A stretch of 64,000 nt of DNA from Sphingomonas vulcanisoli (GCF_011761305.1 NZ_JAAOZC010000005.1:158814-222813); one strand, 5' to 3'; counted from the first letter of the stretch, positions 43,785 through 52,924 are shown. A program made the numbers and translations. Notes: generated by a model from the letters alone, not told the origin.

Positions 43785-44858
43785 ATGGCTAAGCGGGATC
43801 CTAACAAAACCGCGCGCAACAAGCGGATCGAGACAATGAAGGTGCAGTTGCGCGCCCTGCTGCCGACCGTACTCAAGGAGACGGGCCTCGATAGCGAGGC
43901 GTCGCTCAATGCGAAGATCGGCGGCAAGGCGGACGAGTTCATCGACCTCAAGAACGAGGTGATCACCTCGGCGGAACATTACGCCAGCCTCTATCTCGAC
44001 GGGTTTAAGGGGTCGCTGAGCACAACCGGCTGGCGCACCAGCTTCGATGATATGTACGATCTGTTCGCCGGCTCGAAAGCCGCGCAGCAGTATATGATGC
44101 TCTTTCTAGAACGATCTTACCTCAAGCACTATGACGAATATTCTAAGCGCCGGCCGAGTGAGGAAGAGGCAGCGATTTGGATTGGACAGAACAGCGCTGA
44201 CTATGGGCTGCTGGTGACGCCGCGCTTCGCCAAAGGCGACTGGCAGAACGACAGAAGCGAGATCAGGCACTTTAAGCCAGGCTACTGGACGATCGGCCAC
44301 GTGCTCGAAACGGGATTCGTGATCCCCGGCAAGAACAAGCGGATGCCGTTCGCGGATGTCGACGCCTATCTCGACTTTTTCGAGAACGTGCTCGTCCGGC
44401 ACAGCAAGTCTAAGTACCAGATCGAGCTGGCGGAACAATACAGCGCCTATGTTCGCGCGGCGCCTAACCCTCTCGCCGTGCCGCTGCTGATCCCTGAACT
44501 TCGCTACGAGGGCCGCGAAACCAAGCACAAGTACCGACTCGACTTCACCGTTATCGACCCTGTCACGATGCAGAAGACGGGCTTCGAGCTGTCACCCTGG
44601 TCAAGCCATGGGGAGCTGACCGGCACCAAAGGAAAGACGCAGAAGGAGATCAACGCCGAAGCGAGCGCCAACTTCGACAAAGAGATGAAGAAGCACAAGC
44701 AATACTACAAGAAGCATGGCATCTTCGCGCTGATCTACACCGACGCCGACCTGGCGGACATGGGCGGGGTGTTCGCCGACGTAGAGGAATGCCTCAGTCC
44801 CAAGGAGGTAAACACCCAGCTTAATTTCCATCTCCTCTCCAGCTTCTTCGGCCCTTGA
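43785..44858 (+). CDS. PD-(D/E)XK-like protein of unknown function
   Basis: A 357-residue protein. The region KYRLDFTVIDPVTMQKTGFE followed by LSPWSSHG (about residues 246-274) has the D...E-x-S spacing of a PD-(D/E)XK nuclease core with a variant last residue. Conserved-looking downstream patches are KEINAEASANFDKEMKKHK and IFALIYTDADLADM. The N-terminal 200 residues are helical. AAGGG lies 7 nt before the ATG. A nuclease role is inference from one motif. The gene follows the ImmA gene by 60 bp, and the next ORF begins one base after its stop. Confidence 0.6.
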   Translation: MAKRDPNKTARNKRIETMKVQLRALLPTVLKETGLDSEASLNAKIGGKADEFIDLKNEVITSAEHYASLYLDGFKGSLSTTGWRTSFDDMYDLFAGSKAAQQYMMLFLERSYLKHYDEYSKRRPSEEEAAIWIGQNSADYGLLVTPRFAKGDWQNDRSEIRHFKPGYWTIGHVLETGFVIPGKNKRMPFADVDAYLDFFENVLVRHSKSKYQIELAEQYSAYVRAAPNPLAVPLLIPELRYEGRETKHKYRLDFTVIDPVTMQKTGFELSPWSSHGELTGTKGKTQKEINAEASANFDKEMKKHKQYYKKHGIFALIYTDADLADMGGVFADVEECLSPKEVNTQLNFHLLSSFFGP

Positions 44859-44859
44859 C

Positions 44860-45144
44860 ATGAAGATCGCCGCTCTGATCCTCGCACTGGCGTCAAGCGC
44901 ACTGGGCTTGCTGAGCGCATGGTACTGGTACCGCACCAGCCGCATCGACCCGGTGCCAAGCTGGGCAAAGGACTGCGGGACCGAACCCGTCATCCCCGAG
45001 ATTGGGACGCTCGGCTGGATCGCCGGCTTTCTGGAAGCAAGCCAGGCTTCCAGCGCATTGAACCGCAAGGCGGCTCTCTCCACCGCCGCCGCAGTCGGGC
45101 TTGGCGCGCTCGGCAATCTCCTCGCGTCCTGGCCGATAGGCTAA
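44860..45144 (+). CDS. Small membrane protein of the island module
   Basis: A 94-residue protein with a hydrophobic N-terminal helix (IAALILALASSALGLLSAWYW) and a second hydrophobic C-terminal segment (ALSTAAAVGLGALGNLLASW), joined by a polar loop with a cysteine. It resembles a two-helix membrane anchor or effector. The ATG is one base after the preceding stop and the following GTG start is 8 nt after its stop, so it is part of the same transcript. No family recognised. Confidence 0.6.
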   Translation: MKIAALILALASSALGLLSAWYWYRTSRIDPVPSWAKDCGTEPVIPEIGTLGWIAGFLEASQASSALNRKAALSTAAAVGLGALGNLLASWPIG

Positions 45145-45152
45145 GCAGCGCC

Positions 45153-46139
45153 GTGCCTGACTTCTCGCTCTACACCCGCATGCGCGAACAGGGCACGCTT
45201 GCCGAAACGCCGCAAGACGTGCCGGATGCGCGCTTTGCGCTTCCGTCCACGATCAACTGGATGCGGGCGCTCGCTTTGCTGGTCGATGATCTCGGTCTCA
45301 ACTTCCGCCAGGCGCATACAGCTTACGCTAATGTCCAACGCCGAAACTTGACTGACCGAGAACTCAACAGCGTGTGCGAGCAGCTGCTTTTCGCGCTCCA
45401 CCAGCTTGCCAGCCTGCGCGCGCTGGCGGTCGTCGAGAACAAAGCCGACGTCGCCCGCATCGCCATCATGGCCTGGTATTACGGCGTGTATGGTGCCGCC
45501 TCGGCGATGATTGCAGCCGGTGACGGCGCTTTCCCCGACACACATGCCGCGACCGCACAGCAGTGGGACCGGCAGTTCGCAGCGACGGGATTGGCGCTTG
45601 CGCCGTTCGGGGACCGACTGTCGGCCTTGACGACGGCGGTCGTGGAGCAGGAGCTCGCACCCGTCCGCGCCCGCGGCAAGCACTCACTTACCATCGTGCC
45701 CACCAGCGCCGAACAGGCTTGGGGCTGCCACGCGGAATATCTCGCCGGCACCGCGAAGTGGGAGCAGTGGAACATTCAAGAGCGGGTACGCGAGACCAAG
45801 GATTTCAAAGCGCTCGGAACGGAGAGCTTCCGCACCGCAGCCGCGCGCGGCTTTCGAGACGCCGCCTTCGCTCGTCGCGGGATCGCCTTTTTGCATGAGG
45901 CGTCGCGCTATCGCGGTAAGGCCAACTACCGCGATGCGATTTATCTCGCTTACGGTCGCTCGGTGCCCAGTCTGCTCATCACGTTTGTCGACGATCTCGC
46001 GTCGGTACTCAGCGGATTCGGCGCGATGGCAGCTGCGTACGCCTCGCGGCGCATGGGTCGAGACCTCTGGACGGATTTTCTCGACGATCTTGAAGCGAAG
46101 CGCTCGCTATCCCTCTCTCCTAAGACGGAATGGAGCTGA
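45153..46139 (+). CDS. Helical protein of unknown function, possible HEPN-like fold
   Basis: A 328-residue protein. GTG 45153 is the first start after the preceding gene; the longer frame overlaps that gene and is not plausible. Predicted to be mostly helical. AIMAWYYGVYGAASAMIAA (about residues 106-124) recalls the aromatic helix of HEPN/MNT-type proteins, and RRGIAFLHEASRYRGKANYR near residue 240 could hold an R-x5-H, but HEPN membership is only suggested. It is the last gene of the module; the next gene starts 293 bp later behind a probable recombination site. Confidence 0.55.
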   Translation: MPDFSLYTRMREQGTLAETPQDVPDARFALPSTINWMRALALLVDDLGLNFRQAHTAYANVQRRNLTDRELNSVCEQLLFALHQLASLRALAVVENKADVARIAIMAWYYGVYGAASAMIAAGDGAFPDTHAATAQQWDRQFAATGLALAPFGDRLSALTTAVVEQELAPVRARGKHSLTIVPTSAEQAWGCHAEYLAGTAKWEQWNIQERVRETKDFKALGTESFRTAAARGFRDAAFARRGIAFLHEASRYRGKANYRDAIYLAYGRSVPSLLITFVDDLASVLSGFGAMAAAYASRRMGRDLWTDFLDDLEAKRSLSLSPKTEWS

Positions 46140-46339
46140 ACGCCTCTAGGGCTCGTAGAGGCTCGCACATCCTGCTGTGCTGTCGGCACCGTCATTCGCA
46201 TTCAATGCCATCGCTACCGGAGCGAGCGAAAGCGGGGGTTTTTGATGGACCCCTGTCAATCTGGACCGTCGCTCAAAAGCTTCTGGTAACATCGGATGTT
46301 CCTGTTATGTCCTGCTGGTCTGATTGGCTGGGTTTGCAC

Positions 46340-46430
46340 ACGATTCCCGAAAAGGACCGTTTGCGGGACAATTTCGAGGCTAAACGAAATCAAATGCTTG
46401 CGAGTCCCGAAACTCTGTCCCAGAATCTCA
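46340..46430. promoter_or_regulatory. Candidate res site of the serine recombinase
   Basis: GGGACAATTTCG (46365-46376) is mirrored by CGAAACTCTGTCCC (46409-46422) just before the recombinase ATG, with a related TTCCCGAAAAGG at 46345-46356. Tn3-type resolvases bind paired inverted subsites in this position. The 200 bp before it hold no gene. Confidence 0.45.
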
Positions 46431-46432
46431 CC

Positions 46433-47005
46433 ATGAAAATGGGCTACGCGCGCGTCTCGACCGACGATCAAAACCTGGATCTGCAGCGGCGCGCCCTTCG
46501 GCTCGCCGGCTGCGGGAAAATATTCGAGGACCAGATTTCCGGCGCGTCGACGAAGCGGCCCGGCCTCGACGAGGCGCTAGCGCAATGTGGCGCTGACGAC
46601 GTGCTTGTAGTGTGGAAGCTCGACCGACTCGGCCGATCGCTCTCGCACCTCATCGCCGTCGTCCAGGAGCTAGGCGACAAGGGCTGCGGCTTCCAGTCGC
46701 TTTCCGAAAACATAGACACGACGACCGCCGGCGGCCGACTCGTGTTTCACCTCATGGGCTCCCTCGCCGAATTCGAGCGTGCGCTGATCGCGGAGCGCAC
46801 CAAGGCCGGACTCGCCGCTGCGCGGATGCGCGGCGTCCGGATCGGCCGCAGGAAGGCGATGAACGCCGAGCAGGTGCGCCACGCCCGCGCACTACTGGAG
46901 GCGGGGGAGCGGCCGGCCGATATCGCACGCACGCTGCAGGTGGGCCGATCGACGCTCTACCGCGCGCTTGACGTACAACACACCGGGAAGGGGCAAGCCG
47001 CATGA
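46433..47005 (+). CDS. Serine recombinase (resolvase/invertase family)
   Basis: A 190-residue small serine recombinase. MGYARVSTDDQNLDLQRRAL holds the nucleophile serine (YARVST, residue 9), VVWKLDRLGRS and the conserved EFERALIAERTKAG block follow, and a C-terminal helix-turn-helix ends the protein (PADIARTLQVGRSTLYRAL). ATG 46433 is set by the conserved N-terminus. Its stop overlaps the methyltransferase ATG (ATGA). It may resolve or invert DNA at the adjacent repeats, or drive mobility and expression of the restriction system. Confidence 0.93.
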   Translation: MKMGYARVSTDDQNLDLQRRALRLAGCGKIFEDQISGASTKRPGLDEALAQCGADDVLVVWKLDRLGRSLSHLIAVVQELGDKGCGFQSLSENIDTTTAGGRLVFHLMGSLAEFERALIAERTKAGLAAARMRGVRIGRRKAMNAEQVRHARALLEAGERPADIARTLQVGRSTLYRALDVQHTGKGQAA

Positions 47006-48792
47006 ATATGGCGCTATCGAAAACAAAGACGCGCCATATGCCGGCTCCGGATCTGGAGCCAAACCGCATTGAATTATCCAGGGGCCGTTTCGTCGCGCGC
47101 GCCTGGTCAGAGACCATCCCGGAAACCCGCCGCACCGGCCAGGCCGCGCTCTTTGCGCGCGCAGCCCTCGAGACTTTCGCCGCTGAAACCGCTCCGGGCT
47201 TCACGTTGAGCCCGCCCTTCGTGACCGTGAAGGGCAGGCTTGACAATACGGCGCAGCAGCTCGCGAAGAGCATGGGACGTCTCGCGGCCACGCTCCCGAT
47301 CATGGAGGGCTGCAACGCCCTCACGAGCCTCTACACGACGCTGCTGCCCGGCAAGGAGCGCAGCTCTCTTGGCGCCTTCTATACGCCGGCCGCGCTGACC
47401 CAGCGCTTGCTCGACCTCGCGGCCGAGGGCGGCGTCGACTGGAAGACAGCGCGCATTCTCGATCCGGCGAGCGGCGGCGGCGCCTTCCTCCTCGAGGCCG
47501 CCGCGCGGATGCGCTCGGGCCTCGCCGGGAGCGAGCCGGCTTTCGTTCTCGCCCAGCTCGGCACCCGGTTGTCCGGCATGGAGCTGGACCCCCACGCTGC
47601 AGGCCTCTCGCAGGCGGCGCTTGAGATCATGCTTTCGGACCTCGCCCTGGCCAGCGGCAGAGACGTGCCGACCTTCGTCAAGGTGTGTGACACGCTCGAG
47701 GAAACGCCCGATCCGGTCTATGACCTCGTTGTCGGCAATCCGCCCTATGGCCGGGTACAGCTGACGGCAGCGCAGCGCAGCCGCTATGCGCGCAGCCTCT
47801 ACGGCCATGCCAATCTCTATGGTGTCTTCACGGATATCGCGCTGCGGTGGACACGCCCCGGCGGCGTCATCGCCTACCTCACGCCGACCAGTGTACTCGG
47901 CGGCCAGTATTACTCGGCGCTCCGGAAGCTTCTGGCCGAGGAAGCCCCGCCCGTCGCCATCGACTTCGTCCATGCCCGAAAGGGTGTCTTCGAGGACGTG
48001 CTGCAGGAAACGCTCCTGGCCCTCTACCAGAAGGGCGGCGAGCGCACGCGCTTCCAGGTTCACTATCTCAACGTCGACAACGAGCAGCAGGCCCGGCTCA
48101 CCAAAAACGGCAAGGTGGGTCTGCCCGCCGACGCGACCGCGCCCTGGCTTGCGCCGCGAGAGCCGGCCCACGTCAAGCTGATCGCTGCGGCCGAAGGTCT
48201 ATCTGATCGCCTGGCCGATTGGGGTTATGAGGTCTCGACCGGGCCGCTCGTGTGGAACCGCTTCAAGCCTCAGATGCGTGCCAGAGCGGGCCGCGGCCTG
48301 CACCCACTGATATGGGCGGAGGCAGTGACGGCCGACGGCCGCTTCGTGTTCCGGGCCGACAAGAAGAACCATGCCCCTTTCTTCAAGCCCGAAAAGGGCG
48401 ACGCCTGGCTCATCGTCAATCGCAGCTGCGTGCTCGTGCAGCGCACGACGGCGAAGGAACAGCTGCGCCGTCTGATCGCGGCCGAGCTGTCGCAGGATTT
48501 CATCGAGGCGCATGGCGGCGTCATCGTCGAAAACCACCTCAACATGGTGCGCGCGAACGGCGCGCCGAAAGTTTCGCCGGCAGCGGTCGCGGCCGTGCTT
48601 AATAGCGACATCATCGACCAGGTGTTTCGCTGCATCAGCGGCAGCGTTGCGGTTTCTGCTTTCGAGCTGGAGGCGATCCCCCTGCCCCCGGCGTCCGCGA
48701 TGTCGGCGATCGAGCGCCAAGTCAGTAGCGGCGCAAGCCGCGCTGCCATCGAGAAGACGCTGCGCCGCCTCTTCGGGATCGACAAGGCATGA
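47002..48792 (+). CDS. N6-adenine DNA methyltransferase, BsuBI/PstI-type partner
   Basis: A 596-residue methyltransferase of a type II system. SSLGAFYTPAALTQRLLDLA leads into SAM motif I DPASGGGAFLLEAA (near residue 154), and the catalytic NPPYG is near residue 247, marking an amino-methyltransferase. The C-terminal half (FIEAHGGVIVENHLNMV) is the recognition region. In this family the matching endonuclease cuts CTGCAG; specificity here is only inferred. It overlaps the recombinase upstream and the endonuclease downstream by ATGA, giving a three-gene coupled unit. Confidence 0.9.
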   Translation: MNMALSKTKTRHMPAPDLEPNRIELSRGRFVARAWSETIPETRRTGQAALFARAALETFAAETAPGFTLSPPFVTVKGRLDNTAQQLAKSMGRLAATLPIMEGCNALTSLYTTLLPGKERSSLGAFYTPAALTQRLLDLAAEGGVDWKTARILDPASGGGAFLLEAAARMRSGLAGSEPAFVLAQLGTRLSGMELDPHAAGLSQAALEIMLSDLALASGRDVPTFVKVCDTLEETPDPVYDLVVGNPPYGRVQLTAAQRSRYARSLYGHANLYGVFTDIALRWTRPGGVIAYLTPTSVLGGQYYSALRKLLAEEAPPVAIDFVHARKGVFEDVLQETLLALYQKGGERTRFQVHYLNVDNEQQARLTKNGKVGLPADATAPWLAPREPAHVKLIAAAEGLSDRLADWGYEVSTGPLVWNRFKPQMRARAGRGLHPLIWAEAVTADGRFVFRADKKNHAPFFKPEKGDAWLIVNRSCVLVQRTTAKEQLRRLIAAELSQDFIEAHGGVIVENHLNMVRANGAPKVSPAAVAAVLNSDIIDQVFRCISGSVAVSAFELEAIPLPPASAMSAIERQVSSGASRAAIEKTLRRLFGIDKA

Positions 48793-49853
48793 GCCTGCCG
48801 CTGCTTCCTACCTGGCAGGACATCCACTCCCGCCTCCCTATCATCTTTCCCGAAGGCTCGGCGAACCGCGATCACTCCATTTGGGAGATATCGGCACGGA
48901 CCATCTTCGTCATGCTCTATGCCGGTGCCGTTGAGGGTGCCGAGATCTGGATCAGACCCGACCAGGTGACGCGCATGACGACCGAGCAGGCCGAGCAGAC
49001 GAGTGACGATGCACGGCTGGAATGGGCGAAGGCCTCGATTCGGCCGAGCAAAGCCGACGTGCCGGGCCGCTGGTATGCCGTAAACACGCGGGAATCGATC
49101 CGCGACGACACGATTCGCTATGCGCTGATCCAGAATGGCGCCGTCATCGAGCGGCCCGGCCTCTCCACGACATCGCCCGCCGGGCGCTATGCGCTGCAGG
49201 CTGAATTCGCCGAGCTGTTGGCGCCGGACCTGGACGAGGCGACGTTCATCGCCAAGGCAGCCGCCTGGCGCGCCAAGCACCTCAACGCCGGCGCGCTCGC
49301 CCGCATTGCCATCGTCCGCAAAGGCGCGGCCGGCGGCGGCGAATATGAACTTGTGACCTTCCCCAACGGCGAGACGCGCCGCATGACGACCGGCCCGAGC
49401 GCCGACATCTCGAAGGCGGTAATCGAGGTTTTCGCGCCGAAGTTCCTGCAGAAGCCGGGCGTCATTGCCTTGAGTGAGAGCGGCAACAAGGTGGTGGCCC
49501 GCGACGACGAACTGGCAAAAGCCATCGGGCTGACAATCCCGGCCGACAAGAGCCTGCCCGACATCGTTCTCGTGGATCTTGGTCCCGCGCACCCCCTGCT
49601 CGTCTTCATCGAGGTGGTGCATAGCGACGGGCCGGTGAACGATGCCCGCAAGGCAGCTCTCCTCCAGATCGCGGAGGGCGCGGGCTTTCCCCCGCAGCAC
49701 GTGGCTTTCGTCACCGCCTATCTTGACCGTGCCGGGCAGCCGTTCCGGAGGACCGTCAGCGGCCTCGCTTGGGGAAGTTATGCTTGGTTCGCGTCCGAGC
49801 CGGACAGCCTGATAGCCTTCAGCGGCAAGCCGCTGCAGATCGAGGGCGGGTAA
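48789..49853 (+). CDS. BsuBI/PstI-type restriction endonuclease
   Basis: A 354-residue endonuclease of the BsuBI_PstI family. The N-terminal helical recognition half includes STIWEIS-like RDHSIWEISARTIFVMLYAG. The C-terminal catalytic part carries LPDIVLVDLGPAHPLLVFIE followed by VVHSDGPVNDARK, a PD-(D/E)XK site variant. It would cut unmethylated DNA, limiting phage and plasmid entry. It follows the methyltransferase gene with a 4-nt overlap. The full-length frame suggests an active system. Confidence 0.9.
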   Translation: MSLPLLPTWQDIHSRLPIIFPEGSANRDHSIWEISARTIFVMLYAGAVEGAEIWIRPDQVTRMTTEQAEQTSDDARLEWAKASIRPSKADVPGRWYAVNTRESIRDDTIRYALIQNGAVIERPGLSTTSPAGRYALQAEFAELLAPDLDEATFIAKAAAWRAKHLNAGALARIAIVRKGAAGGGEYELVTFPNGETRRMTTGPSADISKAVIEVFAPKFLQKPGVIALSESGNKVVARDDELAKAIGLTIPADKSLPDIVLVDLGPAHPLLVFIEVVHSDGPVNDARKAALLQIAEGAGFPPQHVAFVTAYLDRAGQPFRRTVSGLAWGSYAWFASEPDSLIAFSGKPLQIEGG

Positions 49854-49856
49854 TAT

Positions 49857-50105
49857 ATGGCGCGTGGAGACACCAAGCAGTCGGCGCTTTTGAGCCTCCT
49901 CAGCTGCGCGCGCGGCACGACGATTCGTGAAATGACCGATGTGACCGGATGGCGCGCAAACACCGTTCATTCCGCGCTTGCCACGCTGCGAAAGCGGGGA
50001 TGGCAGATTTCCGTGGAGCAGATCGCGGCGGAAAAGCGATACCAGATCACCGCGGGGCCGGAGACCAAGGCCGCCGCCTCAGAGCAGCCGCGCCCCGGCG
50101 CATAG
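49857..50105 (+). CDS. DUF3489 winged-helix protein
   Basis: An 82-residue protein. SLLSCARGTTIREMTDVTGW followed by RANTVHSALATLRKRGWQIS is the winged-helix pattern of DUF3489, a family common in alphaproteobacterial islands. The last 15 residues are low complexity. It begins 3 nt after the endonuclease stop and may control the restriction operon, which would be unusual since type II systems mostly use C-proteins. Its role is unproven. Confidence 0.8.
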   Translation: MARGDTKQSALLSLLSCARGTTIREMTDVTGWRANTVHSALATLRKRGWQISVEQIAAEKRYQITAGPETKAAASEQPRPGA

Positions 50106-50119
50106 CACCGCCGAAAAAA

Positions 50120-51803
50120 TCAGAAGCCGTATTTCTCGCGGCGCAGCCGGAAGGCGGCCTCGCCGCCCTCCATGATTTGCTTGATTGCGTCGCGCGCATC
50201 CTCAACGTCGATCGCCCCCACGCCCTTGATCGTGCCCCGGGATTGATCGCCCGTCGTGCGGTAGCCGAACCAGGCCACGAGTTCGGCGTCGCCATTGACG
50301 ACGAGGTTGGCGTTGTGGCTGGCGAACACGATCTGGCGCAGCTTTTTCGCAGCCCAGAGCTGCTCGACAATCTCGAGCATGACCGGGTTGTCCAGGTCCT
50401 CTTCCGGCTGGTCGATCAGCAGCGGCGGTCCGGGCTGGTTCAGCAACGTCTTCAGCAGGGCCGTCGCTTGTTGGCCGGCCGAGGCATTCTTGAAGGGGAT
50501 ATACTCCCCTTCCCGGGCTCGGAATTCGTAGATCGGCACGGATTCGATCGGCGTCAGTGAAAGCACGAGCCAGTTTTCCGGGGTGAAGTGCTGCGCGATC
50601 CGGTCGATGTCGCCGGCGTTCAGCCCCATGCCGAGAAGCGCGACGGCGCCCGGGCGCGTGCCAGGCGGTCCGCGCTCGGCATCATAGTCTGCTAGGCCTT
50701 CCAGTTCCGTGAGGGCGGCCAGCCATGCGGCCTTGGGGTCGGCCGCGGCGATGATCGCCTCACCCAGCGCATCAAGCCGCGCCGATTGCACCCTCGAGCC
50801 CTGCAGCGCCGAGCGTAGGCTTGCGACGAAAGCCGCGGGGTCGGCATAACGCTTAACGCCGACGCGGATCAGGCCGCCAGAACGGGCGGTCAGTGCCGCA
50901 CACTCGCGATCGACCAGATCGTCATGCTCGGCTTGCGCACCCAGCCATTGGTCGCGTGCCGTCGAATAATTCTCGTCTGCTGTCGCCAGGGTCGCCAGCG
51001 TCTCGCGGGTCCGCGTCGTCTCGGCGGCCAGCTCCGCTACGCGGGCTTCCATCGCGCGAAGCTGTTGCAGCTTTTCGGTATGGGACGACGAGCGCTCCAT
51101 AGCCGCAGCATATTCGGTCTGAAACGCTGCATGGCCGGCATCCCAAGCCTCCCAGGGGCCTGCGGCCACGTCCCCGCCTTCGATCACTCCCGCGGCGACC
51201 GTGATTTCGGAGAGCGCCGCCAAGGCTGATTCCAGCAGCCCGTCGTATTGGGTGCGGGCAGCCTCTAGCGTTTCCTTCATGGCGGACGGCTCGGCCGGAA
51301 CTGGCTGCAGCGACGCTAGCTGCGCCTGGACAAGCTGGCGCAGCTCGCGCGCCTTCTCGCTGATCGTGCCCGCCCCGACTTTCCAAGAGGCGATGAGAGA
51401 ACCTGCTGACGTATAGTGCTGCCCCTGCTCGAGCAGTGCGCGATAGACGTCAGACAGCCCCGTCAGCGACGCGCGTATCGTGTTCGCCTGTTGGGTGATC
51501 GAGCGCTCTTCGAGCTGGCGCTTGTGCAGCGTCCGCGTAAGATCACGGAACCGCTGGCGGGTGGCATAGGCCTCCCGGATACGGTTCGCGCGGTCGAGGG
51601 TTTGACGCTGCAGCCGGTCAAGGTCGCCTCTGATCGGCGCCGTGATGAAACGCGTCAGCTCCTCAATCCGCACGCTGACGTCGCTGAGTTGCTTTTGGCT
51701 GTAGGCCTGAATGGGGAGAAGTGCCCTCACTTCTTCCTCGGTGCAGGGCTGCAGGACCCCGGCGCCGATTTTCATCTGCACGCTGCCGTCGACACTGGCG
51801 CGC
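50120..51803 (-). pseudogene. TrlF-like PHP/AAA ATPase, 5'-truncated
   Basis: About 555 residues of the C-terminal part remain. A coiled-coil arm (about residues 60-320) precedes the ATPase half with the ABC-type signature KNASAGQQATALL, Walker B LLIDQPEEDLDN and the switch FASHNANLV. The N-terminal PHP phosphoesterase domain and Walker A are missing: homology starts at ASVDGSVQMKIG and breaks at the junction with trbE sequence near 51805-51822. No ribosome site or sensible start exists there, so it is a remnant. Intact TrlF-type proteins are about 900 residues and occur in defence islands. Confidence 0.78.
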
Positions 51804-51822
51804 CGGACCAGGTGCGGCACGC

Positions 51823-51956
51823 CGTTGGGCCGCGCTCGTCGCGTCGGGCGTCGTCCTCAACAAGGACGGCAGCTTCCAGCGCACCGCGCGGTTTCGGGGG
51901 CCCGATCTCGACTCCGCGACGCCCGCCGAACTGGTCGCGACGACCGCGCGCCTCTG
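51823..51956 (+). pseudogene. trbE fragment (conjugative ATPase, N-terminal piece)
   Basis: WAALVASGVVLNKDGSFQRT and ARFRGPDLDSATPAELVATT match the N-terminus of TrbE, the VirB4-like ATPase of Tn4371/IncP transfer systems. Only about 45 residues survive; the frame then runs into trbI sequence. Left edge meets the TrlF remnant. Confidence 0.75.
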
Positions 51957-51959
51957 CGC

Positions 51960-52205
51960 ATGCTCACCGTCATGGGGTTCCCGAGCCAGACCTGGCCGGG
52001 CCTAGGGTCCGAAGCGGGCACGTCCTCCGACCAGAATGATCTGACGCAGGCGCTTCGCCGCGGTGCTTCCGACAGCATCAGCCAAACCGGCCGCCAGGTG
52101 GTCGGCCGATCGCTCGACATCCAGCCGACGATCACCGTGCGGCCGGGCTTCCCGGTGCGCGTGATCGTCACCCGTGACCTGATCCTCGAACCCTACCGGG
52201 GGTGA
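51960..52205 (+). pseudogene. trbI fragment (conjugative channel protein, C-terminal piece)
   Basis: LRRGASDSISQTGRQVVGRS and LDIQPTITVRPGFPVRVIVT with RDLILEPYRG are the C-terminus of TrbI, the VirB10-like protein. The end is intact, and DUF2274 follows 4 nt later as in Tn4371-type elements. trbF, trbG, trbJ, trbL and most of trbE have been lost between this and the preceding fragment. Confidence 0.78.
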
Positions 52206-52209
52206 CATC

Positions 52210-52449
52210 ATGACGAAGCTGAAACTGGGCGTGCTCGCCGACGAGCGTCCGGTCCGCATGACCATCGAACTCCCCGCGGCCGCTCAACGCGATCTGGTGG
52301 CCTATGCCGACGTGCTCGCCACCGAGACCGGCACGCGGATCGAGCCCACCAAGCTGATTGCGCCGATGCTGGCCCGCTTCATCGCATCCGACCGCGCGTT
52401 AGCCAAAGCCCGGCGGGCGATGGCCGCCGGTCAGCCGCCTTCCGAATAG
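52210..52449 (+). CDS. DUF2274 protein of Tn4371-type transfer regions
   Basis: A 79-residue protein. KLKLGVLADERPVRMTIELP and the helical AAQRDLVAYADVLATETGT followed by KLIAPMLARFIASDR match DUF2274, the small gene that follows trbI in Tn4371-like elements; it may bind DNA through a ribbon-helix-helix-like fold. The gene is complete, although the transfer operon it belonged to is almost gone. Its end overlaps a LysR fragment on the other strand. Confidence 0.85.
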   Translation: MTKLKLGVLADERPVRMTIELPAAAQRDLVAYADVLATETGTRIEPTKLIAPMLARFIASDRALAKARRAMAAGQPPSE

Positions 52450-52922
52450 CGGCTCTTCAGCATCGACCAGAAACGGCGCAAGGGCGGGTTGTCGTTGCCT
52501 GGGTGTCGGTAGGCTGTGAGCATCTCTCTTGTCCGACCAGTCGCGCCGACGAGCGGCACCGCCACTGCGCCGTCGGGCAGATGGCCAAGATCAGATTCGA
52601 TCATCATCGCAACGCCGCGGCCCATGGCGACTAATGTCAGAAGCGTGTCGCGGTTCACGGTGTGAAGTCGCCGGTCGGGCCATCGGCCAGGACCGCCTAG
52701 CCGCGCGATCAGTGCGTTTTCGGCTTCCGGTCCAGCATCCCGCGTGGAAAACAGTAACGTCTCATCAGCCAGTCGCTCCCACCCGATTTCACCCTCGCTC
52801 GCGAATGAATGCGTCGCCGGCACGATCGCAAAGGCCTGCTCGCGCCAAAGCGCGAGCGCCTCACCGAGAACGGGATCCGGTGCACCGATCAACACCGTCA
52901 CGTCGATCGTGCGCGCGTTCAC
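52431..52922 (-). pseudogene. LysR-family regulator fragment (C-terminal domain only)
   Basis: About 155 residues of the substrate-binding domain (VTVLIGAPDPVLGEALALWR, TLVAMGRGVAMMIESDLGHL, PPLRRFWSMLKSRY). The DNA-binding N-terminus is missing. A LysR gene follows DUF2274 in Tn4371-like elements, so this is its remnant, cut at about 52922 where sequence of an unrelated exported protein begins. Confidence 0.72.
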
Positions 52923-52924
52923 CC

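Noticed and set aside
45153..46139. Firm assignment of this protein as a HEPN ribonuclease
   Set aside because: Only one aromatic helix and a loosely spaced R...H; not enough without structure prediction.
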